Assembly (NCBI GenBank): GCA_013396995.1
Contig: VWZP01003839.1
Span: 2,875,342 to 2,939,341 of the forward strand
DNA from: Dicaeum eximium
Lineage: Eukaryota; Chordata; Aves; Passeriformes; Dicaeidae
Length of the DNA: 64,000 nt
Direction: 5' to 3'
The notes under the pieces are model-generated. The model was given only the letters and a program-made list of their open reading frames with translations. It was not told where the DNA came from and ran no database searches. The first letter of the stretch is position 1. Each line of letters opens with the position of its first letter. Positions 22,839 to 35,690 of this stretch are shown piece by piece. The position numbers and the translations under genes are program-made.

Positions 22839-25800
22839 GAAAGGGAATGCGAGAGGCAGAGAATGTGTGTGTCCCCAGTTTAATTAGAAAATTTAATTGG
22901 ATGGAGTTTGGGTCATTTTTTTCCCCCCCCCCTTTAGAGCTGGCTGCAATAAACAGACTTTTCTCTTTCCCTTTCATCCTTCAGTGGTTTGTAGTTCTGC
23001 ATCTGCTCTGCTGGCATTGTCTCTGCTAACGGCCATACCGATCAGGAAGCCAGAGCCAGGAGGCAAATGAAGGGACTGCATTGATACCGCTGATCACTGA
23101 GCCCCACATAACTGGCAACTGTTTCTGTCTTCTACCTCTGGAGACGAGTTGAACAGATTGTGTAAAATTTTGTGGCTTCCAAAAAAGAAAGAGGGGGTAG
23201 GGGAAGAGGGAGGGACATCTTACTGCCTTGGCCTTCTTGCTACCTGGTACCCAGGGGTCTGTTCAAACAACATCCTCAGCACAGGAAGCAAAAGTGAAAA
23301 ATTCATGGAAGTGAGCAAATCCGCTGATTTCAGGGAATGTTTGTACAAAAGAGTGGGAGACTAAACACACTGCTCCTTTTTCTCTGGGGGCGGATGCTAC
23401 AGGCTTAAGCCCTGCCACAGTACCCTCCACCTCTCAGTTTTGGCTCTGCTGTGGCAAGAGAGCAGGCAAAGCCTTGCACCACGTGCTTGGGAAAGTGCTC
23501 TGCTCGGACACAGAGGAACCAGTGCCAGGAACAGTGACTAACATTCGAGAGAGTCTGAGCATGTGGGACACTTCTCACAGATGCTGTTTTCCATTGCTCA
23601 GCAGCATCTCATCACACAGGATACGGGCCACAGTCATAAGGTGAGATGGATATTCATCATCTCTACCCAGAAAAAATGGCCTGGGCAAACCAAGTGGTGG
23701 CTTTCTTGTTCTCCTCAGTTTGACTTTCAAGCAAGATAGTAAAGATCTTCTCCCCCACCATGTTCTTCCACCTTTCTGCACATGTTAGCAGCTCTTCTGA
23801 TTTTGTTGTGTGTTTGAGAATGCAGATGATTTACATAGAAGCGGATGTTTGCCCATCCTTCTCTAGCATAGACGAGGATTATGACAAAATAAACCTCTAA
23901 GAAAGGACAAATTTTGATACAAACAGTTCCTTTCTCTGAATTTTAAGACAAAAGGGACAAGGTGGGCCCCTACCATATCATCCTGCCAGTTCCTCAGGTG
24001 GATCAAGTTCAAACACAAGCATTATATGGTCCACACACCCCATAATCTCTCTCTCTTTTTCTTCTGGCTTTCCCTACCCCCTCCCACAACCACATTACAC
24101 AGTCAGGCTGGGATCAAATTCAGCTTACTTGAATGTATATCATTTCCAAGTTGAAGTCTAATCTGCAGCCTTCTCCCCAGTGAGATACTCAATTTACCAC
24201 TCCTGTAACTAAAGCTCATTGTTACGGCTATAATAATCAAATGTATCACTTTCCTAAAGGATACTTCTGGTCAACATTTTGCATTTTTTAGAAAGTTCTC
24301 TAAAAAGCTCTTCTCTTTGTTATGTCACACGCAGGCTTCCTGCTCCATCCAACCTTTCTTTTTCTTTCTGTGTCCTGTTCATTACACCAATCTAGGGGCA
24401 AAAAAAAAAAAAAAAATTATTTTCCTTGGAAGACTCTAAACTGTTCATGTCTATGAAAGAATAATAGCATGACCAGGGGACTACAGATCAATGCTATCCA
24501 GATCAGCACTTAAATGGAAATCACTCTGCATGAAAAATTCACGATGCCCTCTATCCTTCACATGGATAATGGGGACATCTGGTTACAGCAGACAGAATCA
24601 TTTTACGTACGTATATATATGTGATATACAGAATTGTGGGCTTTCAGTGTAATCCAGACAACGATTGACATTGCCAGAATTATTTATTTTGTAACTATTT
24701 TGAGGAGACTAATACACCTTCCTCTAATGAAGACTAGTTCCTAATAGTAGCATCATCAAGATAGGATAATGGGCTAGATAAGATCAGTGATGAGATCCTG
24801 TGATACCTTCAGGTTTTACCTGCTTCTATTTTTTAATAGAAATTTTTCATATTGATAAGAGGAATGGTGGCCAATCTTCTTGTACATTCCTTTCTCCTTC
24901 TTTGGCCTCAGCCCCAGTGAGGTTTCTGCAGCCCTTGGACTCTTGGCAACACCTGCATTAAGGAGGAAGTGCAGAGCCTCTCCACACCCCGAGCACTTTG
25001 CACACTTTTTGCCCACAGGCATCCAAAGCAGTTTATGCCATGGTGGACTCACAGAGCAGCTAGGGAAAAAACATGTCTTAAATCTCTGACCACACTACTG
25101 AGGATTGTGCAAACCACACACTTACCACCCTGACTGCCCTTCTAAAGGCTAGTGCCTCAATGCTTTATGTGCCAGGACTGAAGAGGACCTTCTTACCCTT
25201 TAAACACAGCTGGAGAACAAATGCCAGCAGCTCCTCTGGCCTTCTGATGTGGTGTACTTAGGCTAGAACACCCCTCAAGAAAGTGGAAGACCCAGCTTGT
25301 TCCCTTCCCCGCTCCCATAGGACTTGATCCCATGCTCTCACCAGTCTGGAGAGGGAAAGCCTTGAGGAAGAGGCTGAGAGGAGAGGTAATGCCTCCAGCT
25401 TTCCTCCCACAAGAGGCCACTGCATGAAGGCTTCAAGGGCTAGAAGGAGAAGCAGTGTCAAACAGAGCCCTGTGCTGCAGTCTTCACATTTAAAGGCGTA
25501 CATCAGTCTCAATTTCTCAGCCTCACCCCTCTGTGGATTTATACTTAACATGATCCGGTCTTTGGACAGAAGTCGCTCGTTTTGATTTGTAATGGGGATA
25601 TCCCTGACTTTAGTTAGGCTTTTGAAAAGAACATTAGGCCTATATTGTATTTCTTCTCACAGAACTCTCACAGCTGCTTCAGTTTTGCCTGAAAACACAT
25701 CAGAAGTTTAAAGAAATCAGTGAGCTTCCCTCCTCTTTCTCAGGAAAGTCAAGGGTCAGTGTGCAGTGTTGCAGAGCATCCCAGTCTGTGCCCACTGGGA

Positions 25801-26640
25801 GCCAAGAACAGAGGATGGGAGGGCAAGTCTGGAGTCCAGGAAAGGACACAGCAGCCCCTCATCAGTGTGCAGTAACATGAAGGAATGAAAAGTGGGCAGC
25901 GGTGGTGCTTTTAACTGTTGGACATGAAATGTAAAGGCAGAGGCCAGCACAGAGAGAAGACCAACCCAAATGGCTTCAGGATATGCATATACAAAGGTGC
26001 ACATATGTAAGAATTTTAGATTAATACTTGAAGTTTAATACCTTGTCTTAAACCTGGAGAAAAGACATGAGCAAAAGATATATAAGCTCAGCAATCCAGA
26101 GACAGAAATGATAACAGATGAATCAAGATTATCTCCCACCACAGAGGAAAATCAAATAGCATATTTGTTGTTGAAGTTAATGATATATCAGCATGTGCTT
26201 TTATTATCTATATATATTTAGCTGTCTTGGACAATATAATCAGATTAGAGCAGCAGAAGAGGATTCCATACTACACACTTATGTCCTAATAAATATGCAC
26301 GAGAACTACTTCACACACTACTCAGGCCAGAAGCTAATCTCTCCATTGCCATTAATATTGATTGGTGTTTAAGTGGAACTCACTGTCAGTCCATTGCACC
26401 AGCTCTAATGTGACAGCCATGGTTAGTGTAATTTCTCTTTCTAACACAGGCCTTAACCTTCCTGCACTTTCTGATTCCCTCACTACCCCCTGTCTCCTCA
26501 GGTGCTGCTTCAATCAAACAAAGGCCCAAGAAGTGGTTTACATAGAGGAGAATTTTCCATATATGAAGAACATAAAATTTTTTCCCATCACTCACACAAT
26601 TTTAAACATTCAAATGAGGAAATTAGTGTTGAGTGGCACA
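22839..26640. other. Intergenic DNA, no gene recognised
   Basis: A poly-pyrimidine tract of T then ten C then TTTAG at about 22917-22936 looks like a splice acceptor but has no exon behind it. A run of 17 A lies at 24400-24416 and a short ACGTACGTATATATATG palindromic stretch at 24606-24622. Frames at 25193-25551 overlap on one strand in two registers without domain content. TAAT-rich DNA (26160-26360) precedes the candidate block at 26641. Confidence 0.5.
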
Positions 26641-27130
26641 GACTAGATCTAATCTCATTAATCCAACAATAATTGAAATACAGGACTTCCCCTGAGGCCA
26701 TGGATTAATGACCAGCTAGGTGGAGCTGCTGACATGAAGCACAGCCAAGTGCCATTAACCCCAGCCAGGCATTATTTAATCCCAGAGGAAATGTCCTGTG
26801 CAAAATTTGCTAGCTCTTGGGCGAGAGGAAGAGGGAGGAGAAAGGTGCACGTGGGCTGGGTGCACGGCGGGCGCCCTTCCGGCTGCTGCGCACGGGGCAT
26901 CCCCGCAGACTCCCACGCGTCTCCCACGTCCGCCCCGACCCACGCTGACCAGTGGACACGTAATTAAAATTAATTAATGATCTGAAGCAGAAACTGTGTA
27001 TAATGAAGCCCCACTCAGACTTGTGTGCTAATGCCAGCCCTGTTTGCAGACAAATATTTACTAACCTGTGCATAAAGTGACAAGCCACCTGTTCTCCCCT
27101 CTCATTATGTGTCCCTAAGTCTAAAGGTAA
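26641..27130. promoter_or_regulatory. Candidate regulatory block: TAAT clusters around a CpG patch
   Basis: The left half (26650-26790) holds many TAAT cores, such as TCATTAATCC, AATAATTGAAAT, GGATTAATGACC, GCCATTAACC and ATTATTTAATCC. A CpG-rich patch of about 130 bases follows (26818-26950; CACGGCGGGCGCCC, CACGCGTCTCCCACG). The sequence then returns abruptly to GTAATTAAAATTAATTAATGATC (around 26960-26982), which contains two strong homeodomain-type TAATTA sites. There is no TATA box and no coding frame with domain content. This arrangement is common in enhancers or small CpG islands near developmental genes. Whether it is conserved or active is unknown. Confidence 0.32.
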
Positions 27131-29790
27131 CACTGCCTGGTTAGACCTACAACATTCAAGCCACTTCAGAGGCTCATAAACGTCTTCAACAAAGCTGAGC
27201 CAGATCTGCCGAGCTCTATTTGTTTCAGCCTCTGTCTTTTTTAACTCTAGCTACTGTACACTCCCTAAATGCAAACTCAACTAAATGCTGTTGCCTCTTC
27301 TAGCATAAGAGGTAATTCCCTATCGAGATTCTTACCAAATAATTTCTGTCTTCTCAACCAGAAATCCTTTAAGGTGTATAGCCTTGACAAAGAGCTCCAA
27401 AGCGAAAAGCAATAGGAAATGCCATATTATTAGTTGCAATAACAATACTAGCAATACTAATAGTTATAAAATACATCACAGTCATAGCAGTTGCATTTAG
27501 CATCATTGTAATGTAATTAATAACAGTAATGGTTTAAGAGTCTGTCTTGTTTTCATTGAACTAGATGGGAGTTTTGGGATTTACTTCAGGGGAACAGGGT
27601 CAGATCCTAAACAAGCAAGGATTATCCTAAAAAAANAGCAGTATAGGATTAAGTCTTAAGTCTCCCTCCCCTTTCCACTCCAAGCAAAAGAAAACCAGGA
27701 AAGATTAGAAAGCTGTCAGGGAGACAGACAAGCAAGAGACAAGCAGAGGTTAAAAAGCAAACAAAGCTGCATGCATAGCACTGGGTGGTGCCCCTATTCA
27801 CACCAGCAGGGGAATGTCCACCTGAGCAGTCCCTTACCAACAGGAATGAGAGATTCCATGCACAGCTCCTCTGGAGGAATCAAAATGTGCCTCACATTTC
27901 ACCTCTCTGCTCATGGTTTATGCTTTCATGCCACACTGAGGTGTTAGGTGCTCTTACGTGCTCGGGCTGCCCACCCATCCCAACAGGTGAGTGTGGGAAG
28001 TCCTAGGATCCATGGGCGGAGACAATGTTCCCACACAGGCAGGTAACTCTCCTCCTTTGGCACACAGGATGGAGGCTGCTGCACACAGACAAGCCAACAC
28101 ACTGGGGTGAGCAACTCCAGCTTGGACATTCAAGTGACACCAAACACGTGTTTCTTTACAGCAGGCCAAGTTTGAGCTCGCAAGAGCCAAAGCTGAACCA
28201 AAACATACCCTGTCAAAGGCCAGGAAAAAGAGCCCTACAGGCAGCCCTGCTCACGCTGCACCATGTTCAGCAGTTTTTGGTAAGCTAGACCCAGAGGGGC
28301 AGCTCTGGCCCTGGAGATAGGCTGAGTCATGCACTCCTGGTGACACAAGGAAGAGTGGCTGTGATCACAGATGAACTTGACAGCTTTTTTTCCACCTCTG
28401 CCTCCTCTGGTCTGCCATCAGCCACAAAACTTTCTATTTCACATCTGTATTTTTCTGGGAATGGCATGACACAAAGCAAAGCCCGACAGTATTACAAGGT
28501 CATGCAAAAAAAGTAACCCCCTCCAAAAAAAAAAATTTAGAAAAAAAAAGGTACTGCCTGCTTGCTTGTTCCTCCATCTCACCACAGCCAAACATTAACT
28601 ACTGACTGTTTCTTTGTAGATAGTTGACTCCTTCCAGCCCTGACATGTGCAATCACTTTCTGGTGTCCCACCCAACAAAGCACAGTGTGAAAGGATGTAC
28701 ACATGAAAGCTAGGGTAAATTCAAAAACATCAGTCCCAGGCTGCAAGGGAGCTGAATTCAATATCAGCAAAACATACAGGAAAGGACAATGTATAATGGG
28801 AGCGGGACAGAAGGGAGGGCGTGCAGGGGGAGGGAACAACGTAAACATTCACGCATGAAAATATTAGATGATTCTTGTTGCACAGTGACTTGAATTCAAA
28901 GTATTTATGTGGTCATTTCCATTTCTTTTCCCAAGAGGGTGCTGGGACTGGCATGGCTGTCAGAGTAGTGTGAGAAGATGCCAGCACAGGCAAGCAGTTT
29001 CCAAGGCAGAACTACAGCAATGCCTGATATTGTATTAATGTGAGTGCTGGCCATCTGGCCATTAGGGACAAGCTGCTGCCAGGGTGTCTCTCTTTTTCCA
29101 TCTCATTTCAGAAGCTCTGGAGCCTGGGACTGAGACCCCTAGGGAGATTCTGGCTAAAGATCATTCCAGCATCCACTCAGATGTTGTAGAGAAAGGGCCA
29201 GAGAGCTGATAAGGCAGGAGAATGTGCTCACACCCACACAGGAAAAAAAAAAAACCATCAGAGAATAACACTGAATCTGGGGGTTAAAGGCAGAAAGAAA
29301 ATGAGAGCAGATGAACAAGGGAATGGTTTAAACAAATAAGAGGGAGGAAGTAGGAAAAGGAAAAGAAAAATAAGAGGCACAGCACTTACTCAAAGGAGCC
29401 TTTAAAGGAGGAGAGAGGAACAGAGAAGAAAAGGAGTAGAAAGGGTTCAATAAGGAGAAATGGCTATCATTAAAGGCACAGGGGCTATGAAAGGACTACT
29501 AGCACAATGCACCTTTTTGGATTTTAACTACTCAGAACTAAAGTAAGGGCTTTCAGTCTGCCCTCTTGAATAGTACCTTGTCCCAGGAGCCTGCTGTAGC
29601 CAGTGCTTGGGTTAACGGATTAGGGAATGTGGGTAAAGGTGCCAAAACTTTGTCCTGTCAAAATAAATGCTCTTCCTTATGCTTGCATTTATCTACTTTT
29701 TACCCATCATTGGAGGTGCTTAGACTGGGAATTTTTTCAGTGTATAGACAGACAAGTACAAAGTTGATAGTCACTATTGCTGCTAAATCA
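27131..29790. other. Intergenic DNA with low-complexity patches
   Basis: AT-rich sequence with AATA/TAAT words at 27415-27540 is followed by a single undetermined base at 27636 inside an A-rich tract. A-rich low complexity occurs at 28530-28550 and 29247-29258, and a loose purine-rich region at 29335-29460. Frames at 27944-28288 overlap in several registers and lack domains. Confidence 0.55.
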
Positions 29791-29882
29791 GACAGAGAGA
29801 GACAGAGACACAGAGAGACAGAGAGACAGAGAGACAGAGACAGACAGAGAGACAGAGAGAGAGAGAGAGAGAGAAAGAGAGA
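29791..29882. repeat. Compound purine-rich microsatellite (GACAGAGA / GA)n
   Basis: About 92 bases consist mainly of CAGAGAGA octamers with CAGAGA and CAGACAGA variants, degenerating rightward into a pure GA run. It ends at an undetermined base (29883), suggesting that the assembly could not resolve the end of the array. The Arg/Glu-rich frame across it is an artefact. Confidence 0.96.
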
Positions 29883-29883
29883 N

Positions 29884-32800
29884 CTGTAAAGTAAAGCAAA
29901 ACATCACCCTACAAAATACATCTCGTCTAATGGGCAAGACAGTGCCATGGAAGATCAAGAGCACTAAAATGACACCAGTGAAACCTCACTTCCTGCAAAA
30001 ACTGCTCAAGAACCAGCATTCCAGTGTGATTTCCCGAGTAAATTACTGAAAAGCAGGCATTATGTGCAACTGTTACTTCTGTAGCTGTTAATACTACACT
30101 ATTATTTTGGTACAAGTGGATCTGCAGGTGGGACTGAAGTCTGAAAACAGGATCCCTTCTGAGATTTCCCATGTTTCCTCATTTTACCTAACATCTGCCT
30201 GATCTGTCTCTGGCATTTAAAGGATCTTCTTCAAAAAGATGCTTCTGGCATGAAAACTGGGGCATTAACTCCACATAGAGGAGCCTGAGTCCATCTCTGG
30301 GTCATGCTAGCCTAGGAGATGCAATCTGAACTCCACTGTGAGACAAAGGACATTCAAGTCTGGTATGGGTCTCACAGTTTGGGGTTATTAGTAGTTCCAG
30401 AGGACATGGATTACAAGAGAGAGGAGCTGGGAGGAGAAGGCTTTTCACTGACAAGGGGTCTCCCACATCAGGAGACCCACTGCAGGAGTGGTCACAGAGG
30501 ATACCAGTGCCCTCTGGGGCCTGTGGGTTAATCTGGTTGGACAAAGCAAACCCAGAGCCCAAGTATCTGTTGCCCAGCAGAGTTAAAGATGAGAAAATCA
30601 AGGTGTTCCCTTCTCTCTGCAGATCACGTGGAGAAGTAAAATCTTCCCCCACCTCTGAGAAGGCTGCAACCATTACTGATTCCCCAGGAAGGTGACATGG
30701 GGCACAGCCTGTCCTGGACTAGGAGAAGAGGAGATCCCCACATTGTTCAGAGAGGTAACACTCAGCAGAAGGCTTTCTTGGGGCACTGCCTGCACAGGTG
30801 CCCTCCTGGTACTTCTGCTCTTTCTGAGGCCAGGAGGCAGCCACCACTGCTCTGTGGCAGCAGTCACCCAGCTGGGGCACAGATACAGCTACTGGCTTTG
30901 CTAGGAGCACATGCTCTTGCAGCTGTGGAGATGTCTCACCTCATCTGCTTTAGACAGTGAAGAGAAGTAGCACAGGAATGAGAAGTGAGATGGAGACAAA
31001 ACTCTGGGAAATCAGAGCAGGATACCACCTTCCAAAACAGGAGTTTGCAATGGCCATTTCCCAGAGCAGCCTCAGAAATGATCGTAAAACCGTGGTCAGT
31101 GTGGTTCTGTGATCTTGGCTGGACAGAGAAGCAATGACACAGAAATCAATGACAAAGTTTCCCACTGTGTCAGTTACATGAGGTTCACAGGAGAAAGGAG
31201 AAGATCATTCTGCAGCAAAGTACAAACCTTTACATCAAAAAGTAGTGTTGAGCCCAGCTTTACAATATTTACACCCTGTGATTGTGATACTCCCTGGTTA
31301 GGAGAACAACTAGCTAGCAATAATGGATTACACACATTGTTTGGGATTTGATTTTGTCCTGTCCTGTGAAGGCAGAAAAACTATGAAGGACCTAATGTTC
31401 AGAAATAGTATCATTCACACTCCAGAAAAATCAAATCCTAACACAAACATTTAAAAATAAACCTTTTTCATAATATGCACTTAAACACTGGAACCTAGCC
31501 TTAGCATGTCCTGAAAGACCAAGTTCTTCCAAAACTAAAGGTTCTCGTTACCTTTCAGGACCAGCCCTCAGTCTCTTCTTAATGTTCATATGGGACTTTC
31601 TTTCCTTTTTAGGCTTATTTTTGTTTTTAACCAAGAGCCAATTAGACAGATTTTGAATAAGGTTGGAGGACTTTTTGTTCAAATGAGAAATTTTTAGTCC
31701 CTTGAAGTGTAATGGGTTTTCAATAGAAATCCTCTCCTGCTGTGCATTGATCAGCTATTGATTGGTGAGGGTTTAAACTAAATTATCACTGCCAAATAAA
31801 AGACTTTCAGGATGAAGGAACTGAGCTGAGCACAGTGCTATATGAAAAGTAAGCCAATCCTTTGTGATGGAATCGAAAGGCCCTGGTCACTCTTGAAGAA
31901 AAAAAATGTTAATTGAAAAATTCCTTAAATAGGTAACAGCTCTGAAAGTCTGCTTTACATAAAAGATATGAAATCACAATCAGCCGACAGAGAGAAAAGG
32001 ATCCTGCAGCTCAAGTGGTTTTTCTCTCTAAATGGTGCTGATTACTTTCCCATTCATGGATGACATGGAGTGATGGAAATTAGTCATTTCAGAAGAAAGG
32101 ACTAATGACAGCTGAACTTGTGGGTGCTGGGGGAAGTTTGACGATTGGCTTCTCGAGACAGAAAGTTAAAACAAAAGAACTTCCTATTGGGGGGAAAGAT
32201 TTATCCCAAAACTAGCAGGAAAACAAATACATAAGCTTGGTCAGGCTTCAAAAGATCTCGGGTTTAATTTTGCTTTTACCAGCAATCACAGGAGTTTCAA
32301 ACTTTGTGAAAAGAGCAAGGGAAAAGAACTGTGTTGACCACACACAATTGGCTATTTTAAAAAAAGTTCTCAAACAAGCCATTTTCTTTCAATTTGGGAA
32401 TTAGAAGAATTGATCTTGCTGATTGTCTGAGACAGGTGTGGGAGGTCAGAGCTTCATCCAGCTGTTAGAACTTCAGTCGAAAATGCGATCTACAGAGGCA
32501 CTAAAAAGCTTTTGGTAACAGTGTAAGTTAAAAGGGAGGTCAGTATTCTTAAAGGCAGGCCAGGTCTTTGAGGAGGTAACTCTAGATACCTGTATCTCAA
32601 CATGGATTGCCCTCTGCCAGAGTCACAGAGCATTGCAGTCACTCCAAAGTCTCCAAAGCTGCATCCTCATACTCCCAATGGAACATGGACATGTCTTGTC
32701 TGGCCCCCATCCTTGACTACATTCATCTCTGTCTCTATGCTGCAAAGCCCACCAGCACCACCCTGAACAAGGCTCTGCCTTCTCTGCTGGGAAATGTCTT

Positions 32801-33819
32801 TGTTGCCAGCCCTCAGTATGTCTTTTTATTGGGCAGGTGGCATGTACATAATACTGAACATCTTTCTTATCCTATCAAAGGGTAATATGGAATAGGATCA
32901 TTTAGCCAACACATTTAAACATGTCATGTTATTACAAGCAAAGTTATTTCAGGAGAACAAATCTATAACCCTCTTTGCAAGATTTCAGTACCTCAAAGTC
33001 CAGGATTCAGGACAATCATCTTCCCATTTCTGAACAGCTGGCTCCACAACTCAATGTGGATTCCAAAACACCATCATTCAAATTCATATTTACAGGGCTC
33101 TGTATGTCTGGTTTAGGGATTAGTTTGGTATGTTATTCATACCTCTGGAAAATAAAGGTCTGGTCTAGACTCCACAAAAATTCACTTTTAGTCTGGCACT
33201 TTGCACAACAAAATCACATGCATTTCAAAATTTCAAAGGTGTCAGAGCCAAGATGGTTGTTTGGTTTCCTTCAGTCAGAGGAACCATATCTATCTGGTAA
33301 AAGCAGTCTCTTTGATTATGCTACTCTGTAGACATTTAGCTGCTGGTAGTTGTAAATTCACTGCTTGCCCAGATTGTGATACAAATATTTCCTCCAATGA
33401 GATCCAGTAGAAGCCTGCCATATAGCAAGATATCACAGCAGTAACAGAATAAATACTCCTCTCTCATAACTTTGCCAGTATCAGAAATATATTGGTCAAA
33501 GCCAAAGCCTTCAAAAGAATAATAAAATGTGTCATAAACCCCTCAATACTGTAGTGTAGATACTTTGAAGGTTAATGTCCCAGAAGAGCCTTATCGTTCA
33601 TAATAAAAGACTGGATAGCATTTATGTAGGTAATGTTTTTATCCATACGGGTCTCTGCTGCTTTTTTGTTTATTTTACTTATTAATATCCCAAAGCTGTG
33701 AATTTCATTAGATAATCACCTGTGCATCAGGAGAGCACAAGCTGTGCTTTAGGCAAACATGCATTCAACCAGGCTTGAAAGAAAGATAACTGGGAAAAAT
33801 ACAATCTTTTCTGATAAAC
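29884..33819. other. Intergenic DNA, no gene recognised
   Basis: An 8-bp inverted repeat GGGTCTCC / GGAGACCC with a 7-base loop lies at 30456-30478. Frames at 30302-30960 overlap on both strands in moderately GC-rich DNA and carry no domain. From about 31360 the sequence becomes AT-rich and remains without any frame above 60 codons until 32600. Confidence 0.55.
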
Positions 33820-33875
33820 ATGAGGTCAAACTAAATTTTCTAGTTGTCCCATCTGGCCCACAGCTCTGTGAAACG
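33820..33875 (+). mobile_element. Possible ancient CR1/L3 3'-end fragment
   Basis: GAGGTCAAACTAAATTTTCT followed by AGTTGTCCCATCTGGCC and CTCTGTGAAA resembles the sense 3' end of old amniote CR1 elements (consensus words GACTAGATGATCT, GGTCCCTTCTGGCC, CTCTATGA). Several differences and short length make this tentative. No terminal octamer tandem is preserved. Confidence 0.4.
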
Positions 33876-34856
33876 ATTTAGCATAAAAAAATCATTCCCT
33901 TCTGCTAATTTTACACCCTCTGCCTTTTAACAGGGACAATTCATTTTTCATGTATTCTGTGTGCTAGAGTAAGTAGGAAATTACATCTATCTCCTGTGCA
34001 ATCTCCCATTGAAAATAGAGATTTCCCCCATTTTTGGTTAAGTAATTACAACAGAAGAGTATGCTGGATAATGAAAGCTCAGGTTTTTTACCCTTTCAGT
34101 AGTGATGAGTCACCTGGCCTTAGCAGGAGTAGACCCTGAGGCAAATGAATTTGATGATGCCGAAGATAGCAGTCTGGGAGAATGAAAACATATGAAAAGG
34201 AGACTGCAAATATTTTCTTATCCTGCTGGGCACAAAGTATCTTCTTCATTCTTGCTCATCTCAGCATATTTATGCAACAGACAGATTAATAAATTAAATA
34301 GTACCTCCCTAATCTCCAGTCTATCTCCAGCATGGATAGGATGAATTTTAAATTAGAATTAAAAGAAAAACCTCTAACGAGGATGCAGAAGTTTATCATC
34401 CACATAGCAAATATCGACCAAATCATGTCAAGTTAAATCTGACAGTTTTATTGGAGGACCTGATTTGACCCACAATTCGCTGCCAGATACCCTGTTATGT
34501 CTCTGGGGAATCAATCCTTTGGGTGGCCAGGAAGGTCCACTGGCCTGGAAAGTCAGGGTGCTGGAGCAATGCTGGGTGTCTTCCCAGAACACTGCGCACA
34601 AGCCTGGGGCCAGAGTTTGAAAAAAGAAATTCAATAAAGGGAAGTCAAGTCTCACCTCTCTTGCACCTCGAATTTTAGAACCTTCATTTTATGTGTCAAA
34701 GTTTCAGATTACAAGCACCTTACTGTCAGACTTTGGCATCTGACACAACATGCCTACTGGGCATGTTTTTCAGACTCCAGAAACTCACTGGGCAAATGAA
34801 GAATAATTTGTTTAACCATCCACACTACTCCTTTGATGTGGGTATAATGAAAATGT
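33876..34856. other. Intergenic DNA, nothing assigned
   Basis: AT-rich unique-looking sequence with an AP-1-like TGAGTCA near 34107. No open frame with content. Confidence 0.55.
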
Positions 34857-34985
34857 CAATTTCACAACAGAGAAAACTGAGGAATGGAAAAAATATCACC
34901 TACCTAAGGTGAGGAAACCAGCAGCACAGACAATGCTAGAATGCAGATCCTCTAATTACTGGATTGTGTTCTTCTAATTGCCAAA
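34857..34985 (-). mobile_element. MIR-like SINE remnant
   Basis: The plus strand reads as a degraded antisense MIR: AGAGAAAACTGAGGAATGG (family GAGGAAACTGAGGCACAG), CACCTACCTAAGGT (family TTGCCCAAGGTCACA), a CAGCAGCACAGACAATGCTAGAATGCAGATCC section (family AGCTAGTAAGTGGCAGAGC...GGATT), then a diverged end. The order of the blocks agrees with the family, so the element lies on the minus strand. The tRNA-related head is not preserved well enough to test its promoter boxes. Confidence 0.45.
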
Positions 34986-35477
34986 TAAACCCACAACCCT
35001 AGCACTGGAATGATTATACCATCATCACCATCCTGTTTACTCAACAATCCAGTAATAGAGCAATGACTGGGAAAAATAGACTTTGGTTTTGTGAAATTAT
35101 CTCAGAGGTTTGACAAGTCCTCACGCAGAGACCTGTAACAAGTTCAAACCACTCTTAAAATTAAAATCTGAAACAAGCTTCTGAAAAGGAATCTGTGTCA
35201 CTTTCTGAAATGAACTGTTCATTTACATTCCTTTAATGATCTGACTGTATTGAACCCAATGCACTGAGCAACCCATGCAAGAAAGCTCATTTACACTTCC
35301 AACTTTGTTTTTCCAAGAGAGCTGTATTATTTACCTCCTCATTTCCTTTGGAGTATTTACGACAGGAGCTATAAGCTAAATGTTTTGAGCAATACACGGA
35401 AGATGAAAGGTGACCAAATATATTCAAGCGGGAAATAAACAGAGAGCATTTGTAGGTGAAAACAACCAGCTTGGCAT
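34986..35477. other. Intergenic DNA, nothing assigned
   Basis: AT-rich unique-looking sequence of about 490 bases without an open frame or repeat that could be named. Confidence 0.55.
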
Positions 35478-35517
35478 GAGAGAGAGGGAGAGAGGGAGGG
35501 AGAGAGAGAGAGGGAGA
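35478..35517. repeat. GA-rich microsatellite
   Basis: Forty bases of GAGA with scattered GGG interruptions. The array is purine-only on the plus strand and ends at TAATGCAG. Confidence 0.92.
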
Positions 35518-35690
35518 TAATGCAGTGGGTTTAATAGGAGGCTTTTAACGTTTCCTGTTCGGGATTGGCTGGCTTATTAATGATTTAAGCACAAATTGAA
35601 TTAACCAAATATTGAACATATGTTCTTTTAAACTCTCTTAAATCTACCAGAGCCTTGCACGAGAGAGCGATGCGGCCATGCTGTTCAAGA
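35518..35690. promoter_or_regulatory. Candidate regulatory block beside the GA tract
   Basis: The block contains TTTAATAGG, TTTTAACG (Cdx/Hox-like), GATTGGCT (CCAAT box, minus), TTATTAATGATTTAAG, AATTGAATTAACC (HNF1-like half sites) and a TTTTAAACTCTCTTAAA stretch within 130 bases. GA repeats often flank open chromatin, but all of this is motif reading by eye. Confidence 0.25.

Noticed and set aside
22917..22936. Polypyrimidine tract plus TTTAG resembling a splice acceptor
   Set aside because: No downstream coding frame or donor at exon distance; homopolymer C run is a simpler explanation.
24400..24416. A17 run as the tail of a processed pseudogene
   Set aside because: The upstream sequence has no coding similarity and no target-site duplication was seen.
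29566..29889. Plus frame ending in Arg/Glu repeats
   Set aside because: The repeat part is the translated microsatellite and the upstream part has no protein signature.
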